A DNA stretch of 64,000 nt from Embiotoca jacksoni (taxonomy: Eukaryota > Chordata > Actinopteri > Embiotocidae). The notes below the pieces were generated by a model. The model was not told the origin of the DNA. It did not search any database and saw only the letters and a program-made list of their open reading frames with translations. Shown in pieces: positions 1 to 12,300 of the stretch; position 1 is the first letter of the stretch; every line of letters begins with the position of its first letter. The stretch covers positions 4,422,926 through 4,486,925 of the forward strand of contig JAKOON010000007.1 in the NCBI GenBank assembly GCA_022577435.1, read 5' to 3'. A program made the translations under genes and the position numbers.

Positions 1-640
1 TTTGGCTTTGGACATTTTTAGTAAAAAAAAAAAAAAATCAGTCAGGGGTCACATGTCGTGACGTGGTTTTTTTATTTCACAACATTTTTCGGTTGATTCT
101 TTTATCTCACCTAAAATCAAACATTAGTAAAAAATAAATATATATACACACATATACACACACATACATATATATATATATATGTATGTATGTATATATA
201 TGTATATATATATATCATTGGATATAAAGTAGTTCAAAGTCGCTCCACCTGCAACAGCAACATGCTGCTCACACACTATAAATAATCTAATGATGTCATT
301 TATGATAATATATCAGTCAGAGGGACCTAACCGGTACTTTTGAACTACTTGAGCTCCATTTTGCTGCCAGTACTTATCTACTTCTACTTAAATAGGATTT
401 TTAATGCTTGTCATCGAGTACTTTTGCATTACTATATTGTTACTTTTGTTGGCAAGTGAACGATCTGACTCATTTTTTTTTTCCCACCTCTGCTTATCAA
501 GCACATATCGTGATACTCTCGGACTACTACTCGCTGGTTTGGGATGCGAAATCATGCAAACAACACAAGTAACTTTGCATGAACATTTTAAATTTGTAAT
601 GAATATGCACTGAAATGTGTTTTTTTTTTTTTTTTTTCAG
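1..640. other. med12 intron 1 (part), with microsatellite and old repeat
   Basis: There is no exon here; it is the 3' part of med12 intron 1, ending in a poly-T tract and CAG at 624-640. A TA/TG/CA microsatellite covers about 134-216. From about 329 to 500 the text (ACTTCTACTTAAATAGG, then AACGATCTGACT and CCCACCTCTG) resembles the degraded 'add-up-of-TACTT' interspersed repeat common in teleost genomes. That family match is from memory and unverified. Confidence 0.55.
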
Positions 641-3600
641 GATGAGTTGACTGCACTGAATGTGAAGCAGGGATTCAATAACCAGCCAGCCGTGTCTGGT
701 GATGAACATGGGAGTGCCAAAAATGTCAACTTTAACCCTTCAAAGGTAATGAGATTCTGCCCCATTTGCTTCGAACAATCGTTGATTGTGTGCTGTTGTG
801 TGGCAATTGTTTATTGTTTTCATACCTGTTTCCCCTCGATGCTTTTGCAGATCAGCTCAAACTTCAGCAGCATCATTGCAGAGAAGCTGCGGTACAACAC
901 GTTTCCAGATACAGGGAAACGTAAACCGCAGGTCAACCAGAAGGATAATTTCTCGCTCGTCACAGCAAGGTCACAGAGCTCCATCAATAACTGGTTCACG
1001 GATTTAGCTGGGACGAAACCTCTGACACAGCTGGCTAAAAAGGTAAGTCGCTATTGAAAGTCACTGAAAGCTCCCCAGACTAAATTCAGTTTTCTTTGTG
1101 TTGGTGTAACTGGTAGTATGATCGTTGGAGAAACAAGTCGTCTACTTTGTTTTAAGGGGTCGTGTGGAGGGGGAAAAAAAGGTGCCATATTGGCTATGCT
1201 CTGCATGGTTTGGCTGTTTAACCAGTGTAATTCATTCATCATTCTGCTGTGTGTGTGGCTTTTGTTTGTTTGTTTGTCTGTCTGTTTGTTTTTCTGTTTT
1301 TATATTGTAGTTCTGCTGATTTCTCCTATATTTACATTTGGAAAACACCGGTATGGATTGTTTTGGGCTGTCGTGTGGGCATTTCTACGAGGAAGGAACT
1401 GGAGTCCCTAAAAAAAAAAAAAATAATGATATGTTGCTTTGTAAAAAAGTAAAAGGTCTACATAATTAAACATACAGTCGATGTCAGGCTTAACCAGTTT
1501 CCCACCTACATTGACCTATAGTCATATAAATGCACTCTTCTAAGTCTATTTACTTGATGTAGTATAAATATCTGCCAAAGCTTGCTAACATGCTGGACAT
1601 TATAGCTCTTTAAATCAGCCCTCACCATTGCTAACTATCAGAATGCTAACTTGAGCATGCTACCATACAATCCTGTTCGAATGTAAATCACAGCTGGGCC
1701 TAAATACAGTTAAGCCTGACAACGTTCACCTCATGACAAAGTACAGGGAAGGAAAAGTTAGCCATATAGAACAAAGTAGCCCTAAAGGTGACAGAGCTAT
1801 CTTAAAATAACCTACTTTAATCACTTGCTGTGACAAAGACTTGACCTTTTCCTGCCATTAGTAAAAATGACGTGCGAGCGGAAAAGTTGTCTCTCCATTG
1901 TTTTTGCTTTTCTGGCGTATACTGAGCATGACGGCCTCAACGGGCTGCCAGCAGCGCTAACTTGTTTTGTACTTGTGGTATTTTTATAGCTGATACCGAG
2001 CCTGATGCAAATTGAATGCAGATACTGCGTATCAGGTCACGTTCACATGAATTGTGCTGCCACTCGTGCGACCCACAGACCTCGCTTTGCTTATTGGTCT
2101 GGCTGAACTTGAGAGGCTTTTTCTGCCAGCACCGCCTGGCAACAGATAAAGTGTGGCTGCTCCCAATGAGTACATGATCATTGGGAGAAATTTGTGTGTT
2201 GGTGTTGTGAAAGCTGGAGAAAAAGAACAATTGCCTGTAATTGAGTGATTAAATGGTGCCCGAGTTGTGCGAAAAGCTTCTGGATGATTCTCCGACATTA
2301 AAAAAAACAAAAAAAAAACAAGAACAATTCAGAAAAGGCAAGTTACGGCAGTGTTTTTTTTAAATGGCCTTATGAAAACGACCTACTTCATGCTGCCGTG
2401 TAAATTATTTCTTTTGTTTGTCTTGTTTGGGTGTATCGACGCAATAAACTAAAAAAATGTGTAAGTGGCAACAGCTTTTATTTTTTTTATAACAAGAAAA
2501 GCTTTTACAGATTGTCTGTTCAGAGTATTTTTGTTTTCTCAACAATTATTTATCAGTAAATGCTCTTACAAATAATAGCAAATGGATTTTTGAAATTTGG
2601 CTGCATCACACTAACTTAAAATTGAGGTTTTTGTCCCTAAATGCGCGAGCCCCTTATCATTTTACAATTACTTTGTAATTTCTTATATACATTGTATCAT
2701 TCCTGGTTGCATTAGTACGTACGAATTTCCATTGCTTTCAGAAAAGAATAAACTAACTGGATGTATGAAGGACTTTGACAGATAACTCTTCTAGGAGTGT
2801 TAGTTTCAGGTTTCTCGTACTTCATTCAGCCTGCAGTTGATGTGACATCAAGAAAACGCAGCACACTAAATCATGGACTGCGTTTGTGCAATATCTCCAG
2901 TGCATTCAGTTCAAACAGATCTGGCAATGTTGGAAAACAATCTCGCTAAAATGTTTAGCTCTATTTTAGCAAGTCTTCTGTGTTTACCAAGTAACGTACA
3001 TGCATGTCCAATACAAACGATTCATTCCATGGTTTTTATGGAGCGTTTTAAGAGTATTTTAGCAAATTGATCCTTGAGTCCGTCAGTCGGAAGGGAAAAA
3101 AACTTAATTTCCACTGCTCTTGTTATACTGATCAAAATAATTGGAATACATTACTTTGACCTTTGTGTTTCAGCAGACTCCTGTTTTCTTACCATTTGTG
3201 CTATTTTTTTTTTTTTTCGATACATTTTCAGTGTTTCGCTCAACATTACTGACACACATGAAATGTCTTTTGTCACAGGTACCAATCTTAAGCAAAAAGG
3301 AGGAGGTTTTTGGATACTTGGCTAAGTACTCAGTCCCTGTCATGCGATCAGCATGGATGATCAAGATGACCTGTGCGTATCACGCAGCTATCACAGAAAC
3401 TAAAGTCAAGAAGAGGCATGTTATTGATCCTTGTATAGGTAAGCAAATTACACGCCATTTTGTTATTTTTTTTTTGAAGCTGCTTAGAGTCTTGAGTAAT
3501 CTTTTGTCTAAAAATACATAGCTATGCTCACCTTTCAATAGATTTTGTTCTGCCAGTGGCTTTGAATTTCATTTGTGTGTGTGTGCGCGTGCGTGTGTGT

Positions 3601-3840
3601 GTTTGTCTTTGTGTAGAATGGACTCAGATCATTACGAAGTATCTTTGGGAGCAGCTCCAAAAGGTGGCTGAGTTCTACAGACAGTTCCCCAGTCAGGGCT
3701 GTAGCTCGCCCCTGCCAGCCACCCCTGCTGATGTGGACACGGCCATGAAGCAGTGGGAGTACAACGAGAAGCTGGCCATGTTCATGTTTCAGGTCAGTTT
3801 ACGCTGAACAGTAACCATTAACACAGAATGTGCTGCCATT

Positions 3841-3871
<31 letters not shown>

Positions 3872-6338
3872 TGATACACGAGTTCTTGCTGCGCTGAAAA
3901 TTGTGTTGCGGACATCACGTTACATTTCTACAGACTTATTTTTCAAATTATTGATGTGCTTTAGCTATTAAAGAAGATTTTTTTTTTTATGGGACTTATT
4001 ACTCATTCTGCGTTGCATTTTTCTGGAATAACATAAAGAGAACAAAACAACAGAGGAGGCCAGTAGCTTTTTATTTTTTTTTTAAAGGATTGATCTCAGC
4101 TTGTTTGATAAACAGATCTGTTTGAATCGCGTATCGCCGGGGAAATCTGTGGTATGTTACTACCTGCTTGAGAAATTGTTACATTTGTGTCTTTCAGACA
4201 AATTCTGAACAACAAAGTAACATGTTTTGTTTTTTTCTGAGCAACAAATAAAATACTCCCATTAGGTTTGGGGAGAGTTTTTAAGACAAGAACTTAGGGG
4301 TTTCTTCAAGATTTAGATCACTGCATATTTCAATCGATGACTCACTAAAGAATCAATTCCAGGCATCCACAGGAAGTACTGTAATCCTTGTGTTCATCTG
4401 CTTCATATTAAAATACGCCTGTGTTTGTGTGTTCAGGATGGAATGTTAGACAGACATGAGTTCCTGACGTGGGTGCTGGAGTGTTTTGAGAAGGTCCGAC
4501 CTGGTGAAGATGAACTTCTCAGACTTCTCCTGCCCCTTTTGCTCCAGGTAGACCCGTCCAGCCATCCACTACCATCTCGGCATCTCAACCGCAGTCTTGC
4601 ATCAACACTCGTGCACTAACGGGTTACATTTGGGGAGCATGCAGTTCTGATTAGTATTCAAGCAGCTGTACACAATTATGCGCACAAGCTGCTCTGTGTT
4701 ATGACAGGCTTCTACAGCTGTCTACAGTTTATCATGTTTTGTGTCGTCGTCGTCTGGCTGGCGGTGGTGACCTTTGCTGACAGTGCCCACCGGGACCCAC
4801 AGCCACTCGTTTTGTTTCTGTTCCAAAAGCTGACTGATGTTAATGGCCACTGAGTGCTGTAGGTAATGCTGTGACTCTCCTCTGTGCCGCAGTACTCGGG
4901 GGAATTTGTACAGTCTGCTTACTTGTCGCGAAGACTGGCTTACTTCTGCACACGCCGCCTCAACCTGTTGCTAAGTGACGGGACTCTGGGCCCCAGCACA
5001 GGAGGGCACCCAGCCCATGGCATCTTGACACAGCAAGGCAATGCGCTGCCCCCCACACCAACCTCTCAGCCGGCAGGAGGGAACCAGCCACAGACACCCT
5101 TCACAGATTTCTACATCTGCCCGCAGCACAGGCCTCTGGTGTTCGGCCTCAGCTGCATGTTACAGGTATTGTATGTTCATCTTGACTGATATACAATCAA
5201 TAGAATTAGTATGAGGGGTATTTTTCTCTGTGCTTTGAGAGATTGTAAGGTTTTTGAAAACGTAAGATATATGACTCATTCATGGATTTTTTTTTTTTTT
5301 TTTTTAACTTTCCCCTGCTGTTTGTGTCTGTCTCTCGTCACATCAGAGCATAGTGTTGTGCTGTCCCAGTGCTCTGGTGTGGCACTACTCTTTAACTGAC
5401 AGCAGAAACAAGACGGGTTCCCCTCTGGACCTGCTGCCCATCGCCCCCTCCAGCTTGCCAATGCCAGGAGGCAACACTGCCTTCACACAGCAGGTACCTC
5501 CATCAGGTTTTTTTTTCTCGTTTTTTTTCTGTCTGTTTATTTTAATATTTATTTGTGTGTGTGCAGCACAAAATCTTCTTGGCTGCTCTTTTATTTGCAA
5601 TTAAAGTTGTTTTTGTTTACTTCTCCAACAGATAAAAAAAACAAACTGGAAAGCAAGAAAAATATTACAGGAAATCAATAAAGAACAACAAACAGAGCAA
5701 AACATATTTGAACGCATAGATGCAGCTAATAGAAGTAAAATATGACAAACAGAAAAACAAAGAATCTCTGAAGTGCCAACAAAGCTTGCCAGTGCAAACT
5801 GAACGTATTGGTTTGGATGTACAAGTTAAAAGGAGAGACCTGTCTCCTAATATATGCAGCTGGTGTAACCACACATGAGCACTTTTGATTGTTTAATTAC
5901 TTCCCACATTAACTGAAGACCTGATTGGTTATCCTACTTGATTTGGGTATTTTTTTTATTTGCCAGATAACAGGATGATTTTTTTTTTCTCTCATTCCTT
6001 CTTTCACTGCAGGTTCGTACAAAGTTGCGAGAAATCGAGGAACAAGTTAAGGAGCGAGGCCAGGCGGTGGAGTTCAGGTGGTCATTTGATAAGTGCCAGG
6101 AAACCACAGCAGGTAAGAACACTGTTCCTTTATCTCCACAGACCCGAGTTCACAGCTTGTGACAGCAGTTTTAGCTGATGTAATGTGTTATGTGTTGCCA
6201 GGGTTCACCATCGGGAGGGTTCTTCACACCCTAGAGGTTTTAGACAACCACAGCTTTGAGAAGTCTGACTTTAACAACTCACTGGATTCCCTGTATAACA
6301 GGATATTTGGTTCAGGCCAGAGTAAAGATGGCCACGAG
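641..6338 (+). other. med12: med12 exons 2-10 (N-terminal, CDK8-activating part)
   Basis: Exons at 641-745, 851-1042, 3279-3438, 3617-3792, 4437-4547, 4893-5165, 5347-5493, 6013-6112 and 6202-6338. Each is bounded by AG and GT and the phases join. Exon 2 starts DELTALNVKQG and carries the Leu, Gln and Gly matching human L36, Q43 and G44, the residues hit in uterine leiomyoma. Exon 4 joins exon 5 as RHVIDPCIEW, slightly different from the human RHVDPFMEW. Exon 7 carries a variable Pro/Thr/Gln linker (about residues 194-233) that aligns poorly with mammals. The 2.2 kb intron 1043-3278 and the smaller introns hold poly-T runs and a (GT)n tract just before exon 5 but no other gene. Confidence 0.93.
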
Positions 6339-9300
6339 GTAAGCATTGATTCCCATCATCTCCGTTATTGTTGTGCATTAAGCATAAAAAGACGAAATCT
6401 TTTCGGTAGGATGTGCTGTCGGTAGTAAAGTTGACCACATTGTTTTTAATTGAACTAAAAAGTGTGTTGAAACGATAGAATTTTGATGCCAACATCAATG
6501 CTGAGCTGATGCCAAGTGATTCTGACCGTCAGATTATAAAATGTGGCACCAACAACTGACTATTTTTAGCTGTATTGTCTAACAATGCATCTTTCTGTCC
6601 AGATGTCACCTGATGATGATGCGGTGGTGACCTTGCTTTGTGAATGGGCAGTGTGCTGTAAGCGTTCTGGCAGACACAGGGCCATGGTGGTGGCCAAGCT
6701 GCTGGAAAAGAGACAGGCTGAAATAGAGGCCGAGGTAAGAGACACGGCAACCTCAACAGGATACTGCCACGTGTCTATACTAACTTTTCCTGGATTTAGT
6801 TGTAGTCAACTTCATTACATCTCTTCGCTCAGTGGCAGTAAATGACTTTCAAAAAAATGACTATCTGCTTGAATATCTTTTCTCGCTCAAACTGTTTTAC
6901 GTAAAGAATTTTGTAAATGCTTTCAGTATTTTATGAGGAAAAAAAGAGAAAAGCTCCAATTTATTATAAATGATGTTTTTACCCCTTAGATCTGGCTTTG
7001 GACCTCATGGGTAGGTCTCAGTAACATTCACAAATTTTCGATAGCGGTACAAATACCTTGAGTTTGATACCGATTCCTGAACAATGCTTTTCTTTCTATA
7101 TAAAATTAACTTTAACAAAAGGAAAATTAAATTAAACAAATATTTAGGTTTCATGCTGTTTAGAGGGGGGAACATATAAGCGAGGATGTTTTCCGTAGTT
7201 ACAAAACAGAAGACACGTAAACTCCTCACATGTAAGTTATCGCTAGATGGCTGCACACAGAAAAGCCTCCAGTTATTGGAGCACATATAACTCAGGCAGG
7301 TATGTAGCCAAAACATAGTTTGAAAAGAGCACAAGTTTTAGTGTATTTTCCTTTCACCCTTAGTGGCATTTTTTACTCTTGGGACGGTCCTACAGATCCA
7401 GCATGCCCACACCCCCCCCCCACCCCCACCCCCCACAAAAAAAAAAAAAAAATCAAAATGAACATGCTTAAATAAGGAAGTTTGGAAAAAGGTTTTCTAT
7501 ATTAAGACTGTTTGCTGTGTGTCGTCTGTCTGGTGTGTGTCTGTTTGCAGAGGTGTGGTGAGTCTGAGGTAGTGGATGAGAAGGGCTCTGTGTCATCCGG
7601 CTCCCTGTCCGCTGCCACACTACCAGTTTTTCAGGATGTACTGCTGCAGTTCCTTGATACTCAGGCCCCCACACTCAGTGAGTCTATTTTTGTTTTTTCT
7701 CTTCATCTCCTGTGGCTGTGATTCTCAAGTGTGTCACATTTGATCTTCGGCTCTCATTGAAGGAACTTTATGGCCTTTTGTCTTTGCCTCTTACTTCATT
7801 ACGCGCTGCATATTTATTCAAAATGAATTGGCAAGGGAAACCTGCTATTAAATTATTCAAATTGTCCTTTCCCCTTCATAGCGGAGCCGGGGAACGAAAG
7901 CGAGCGAGTGGAGTTCTCCAACCTGGTCCTTCTCTTCTGCGAGCTCATCCGTCACGACGTCTTTTCCCACAATATCTACATGTGCACTCTCATTTCCCGC
8001 GGTGACCTGGCTTCCGAGTCCCACCTGCCGCGCCCACGATCCCCCAGTGACGAGCCCTCCGATGAATCAGAGCGCAAAGAGCAGGACACAGGCAGCAGTG
8101 TCAAGATGGAGGCATGTTGGAGGCATCTGTTGTTATGCAACAAATTAACAGCCTTGTGCAGAAGGGTAACTTGAGGTTATTGTTTGTTCAACAGGATACT
8201 GGTCTGTCAGAGTCGATGGAAATCGATCACAACTCCAGTGCTAATTTTGACGAGGTAAAGACACTATATTTTGCCATAATTCATACGTAAATACTGTTTG
8301 GAACCAAGTGTCATATTTGCACATTTCTTCTACAGCATGCACCGGTTCTTTCTTGAACATTTTGGCATTTGTAATTTTTTTTCGCTTGAAGTAATTTCAG
8401 GGTTTTGTGCCTTGCAGATGTTCTCACCTCCGATGCACTGTGAATCTAAGGGGAGCCCCTCTCCCGAGAAGCCCGCTCCAGAGCAGGACAGCAAGGCCAG
8501 CTGTAAGGACAAAGGCCTGGACCCTGCCTTCCCTCAGCTTTATGAGCAGCCCCGCCACATTCAGTATGCCACTCACTTCCCGATCCCTCAGGTGAGAATG
8601 CTCACAGCCTGGTTCTCAAAAAGAAATCCCAGAAAAAGGATGGCTTCTGGGTTGGCAAGGCTTCTGCTTATACCAGATTTTGAACTGTAAAGAGGTCCTG
8701 AATCATGACATATTCTGAATGACTGAATCTATTGGTTTAAGGAAGAATAAATAGACCGTTATGATTTAACAGAAAATATTCTCCCCTGTATCTCCCCCAT
8801 TTTCAGAATTGGTTAAATACTGTCTGGAATAATAAAAAATCTGTTAAACATATGAGCCACAACTCTCTGAAATATAGCAAATGATCCCAGGTGGCTCAAA
8901 GCAAATATTATTTAAGCAGATTAATTTTAAATAACTAAAATCTAATTTTCCTAATTTTGTGTAGTTTACAGATTTGATTTGCCTTTCCATTATGGTTTAA
9001 AACTAAGAATTTGCTCACACTTCTAAAACAATCACACAGAAAGTAAATTTACTCAATTTATTCCTCAAACCTTCTCTTATCTGTTTCATTTTGTTCGTAT
9101 TGTTCTTGCAATGCTGCTCAGGTTATCGACTGCTTCCAGCAGTTTATGAGGATCCTTTTTGTCTTTTTGTCCTTCTCTTTAGGAGGAAAGTGCCAGTCAT
9201 GAATGCAACCAGCGCTTAGTGGTCCTCTACGGTGTGGGCAAACTGAGAGATGAGGCGCGACACACCATCAAGAAAATTACCAAAGACATCCTGAAGGTGC

Positions 9301-12300
9301 TCAACCGCAAAAGCACAGCAGAAACAGGTAACAGACAGGGGTCCTCCATTTTATCATCCTTTCACTGATTTACCTATGTTTTACATGATCTCAGCTGAGG
9401 GCATGCAGTTTGTGCGTCAGTCATTTACGCTCTAGGTTTGTCACAGGAAAGATAATGTTTTGCGAGGCAGCCATGTCTAAAGCAGAAGCTCTATCATGTA
9501 TTGATGTTTGTAAAACATTGCTCACATGAAGGTTAATTGCTGGCTTTCCCACTGTGGACATTCTAGCTGTTATCCTCCTAATAACTCTCCTCTTTGACTA
9601 CTTTATATTTGTATCCCTTTTCTTCTACCCGTCTTAAAAGAACAAGCGTTTTTTTCCTGCCATTATCAAACCCCCGGGGGGGGGGGGGAAGATCCTCGCT
9701 CAATCTTCTTTCTACCCAATTTCTATGCTAATAGCTTTCATCTGTACACAGCCAATTTATCTCGGATATATGTGACCTTATTAAGGTGATTTTAAAGTTT
9801 TTTGGAATTATCACTGCGTAGGCTGAGCTGTTTTTGTGCCACATTTCTGCAAGCTCATGATGACCTTCAACTTACAACTGTTTCGCTAAAATGCTAAGTA
9901 CCCCTTTTCCTTTTCTTTAAAGTGCAGTGTCTTTTGCAGTGAAGCTTCAAATCGAGGAAGGCTGGAAATAAGATAACACACCATTGGCTTAACTAGATTT
10001 CATGGCTGGCTTGTTCGGCAGAGTTGAGAGAATACCGCTGACCAGTTATGAGTTGCTGCTTCCTCTCTTACTTTCTTTTTTCTTCTTCTTCTCTCCCTTC
10101 TCTTTCCCTTATGCGCAGGAGGTGAGGAAGGACAAAAGAGGAAGAGGAGTAAGCCGGAGGCCTTTCCCACTGCAGAAGATATTTTCTCCAAGTTCCAGCA
10201 CCTCTCCCACTTTGACCAGCACCAGGTCACCTCCCAGGTTAGACCAGGAAATCCGTCATGTTTTCATGTTTTATTAGTCAGAATACAATTTGAATACAGT
10301 ACGCACTCAGGTGGCTGTAACCTGAAAACCCAGCAAAACAAAGTCTATTTAAATTTTAGAGAGTGCAGATGGTAATGAAGGCTGCAGTCGATCCTGAGTA
10401 CAGTACAGTAGATCATAATATGTCTAAAACAATTTACATTTGAACATTTTATTAAGACTTTTAGTTCAGGTACAGCTTACATTTATCTCAGAGTGAAGTC
10501 ATGGGAAGAATTTTGATTTTTAAAGCCTCAGGAGTCAAAAAGTTATTTTATTCTGTTCAGGGATTTTCAGTTTCATATGTGGGATAACTTTCCAACAGGG
10601 TTACAGCTGAGCCTTCGCCCATATTTAGATTAAAGGAATAGTCTTGACATTTTGGGAAAGATGCTCATTAATTTTCTTGCAGATTAAGTTAGGGGTGAGG
10701 ATTGATACCACTCTCGTGTCTGTTGAATATAAAGCGTTTTATTTTTATTTTCAGAAAGAGCCAGGCTGGCTGTTTCCCCCATCTTCTGGTCATTATGCAA
10801 AGCCAAGCTAATCACCCTCAGGCGTCAGCTTCATATTTAATACATCATTCTTCTTTCTTATTCATCATACTCGTCGCTAGAAACTTTAAGCTTTTATTAG
10901 TTTAGCCCTTTATTTGTGACTAAGCCAAGTATCCCTGTTAAGCATAATTTGATTTGTATCCCCCACACCTTTTGAATATCGTCAAATAATAACAATCATG
11001 TCATTTAATCAGTTATTTTGGTGCAGAAGAGCGATACTTGTTCAAAGTTTTATGACTGCAAGACAAGGTTTGAAATATTAAAATGTCCTTTTGGTTGTTT
11101 TTGCACTCATTTTGCCTCTGATGTTCTGTTTCCTGTGCAGGTGTCCAGAAATGTGCTGGAACAGATCACTAGCTTTGCCTTAGGGATGTCTTATCACCTG
11201 CCTCTCGTCCAGCACATTCAGTTCATCTTTGACCTCATGGAGTACTCCCTCAACATTAGTGGCCTCATAGACTTTGCTATTCAGGTACTCATCACGACTG
11301 TCATCACATTTAAACGCTGGTAAATCTAGATAAATCTCCTCTCTCTTTATTTACCCTCGTTTGTAAAAAAAAAAATCTGTCGACTGTTTGTGTTTTGCAG
11401 CTTCTGAATGAGTTGAGTCTGGTGGAAGCCGAGCTGCTGCTGAAGTCCTCCAGCCTGGTGGGCAGCTACACCACCAGCCTGTGTCTGTGTATTGTGGCCG
11501 TGCTGAGGAGGTACCACTCCTGCCTCATTCTCAATCCTGAGCAGACGGCACAAGTTTTTGATGGGTAAGTCACTTCACAAGCTTTAATGTTTGTCAGTCG
11601 AACTCCTCAAAAAATGCCTACAGACAGTATTTTGTAAATACTTTCTTAGAGTCTGATTGGTGGCTAAAATCTGGGTTTATAGTCATTACTCTTAAATTAA
11701 CTTTTAGAGGAGTGTTTGCAGGGTTAAGGCTTCATTTACATTTATAGTTAAAGTAGTAAAAAGGATGTTTTTGGTTGTAACAGCAAGCTAAAGAACTGTT
11801 GGTGGTTTGCACTTTTCTACAAACTCATTCTACTGACTTTAATTGGATTTTTTTTTTTTTTTTTTTTTTATACCACAGGAAGGCTGACACTGCATTTCAT
11901 TCTTGAATGCTATGTCCCTAAAATACTTAACCAAAGCCTCTTGATTGCACCTCTAAAGCACAATTATTGCCACAGTACATCTCTCTGTGTTCTTCTGGAA
12001 AAACAAGGGTTGCGTGCCGGACAGTTTCTCCAGGAGGTTACTGGTGCCGGCCAGGAACGAGGAACATAAGCTCCCATAAAATGGAAAATTGTTGTTTTTA
12101 CTCTAGAATATGGTATTAGTGAGCTGGAATATTGGGACATATTTTGACAGGGTATTGGTGCTGATATTGACTTCTTTTTTTTTTTTTAACAATACTCAGC
12201 CCTACAGCTGCTCGATTAGGTAGCTCACAGACACGAGAGTTGTATCTTAACTAACTCAGCAACTAAGTGAGCTTTTTTTTTCTTTACTATACCACTGAGG

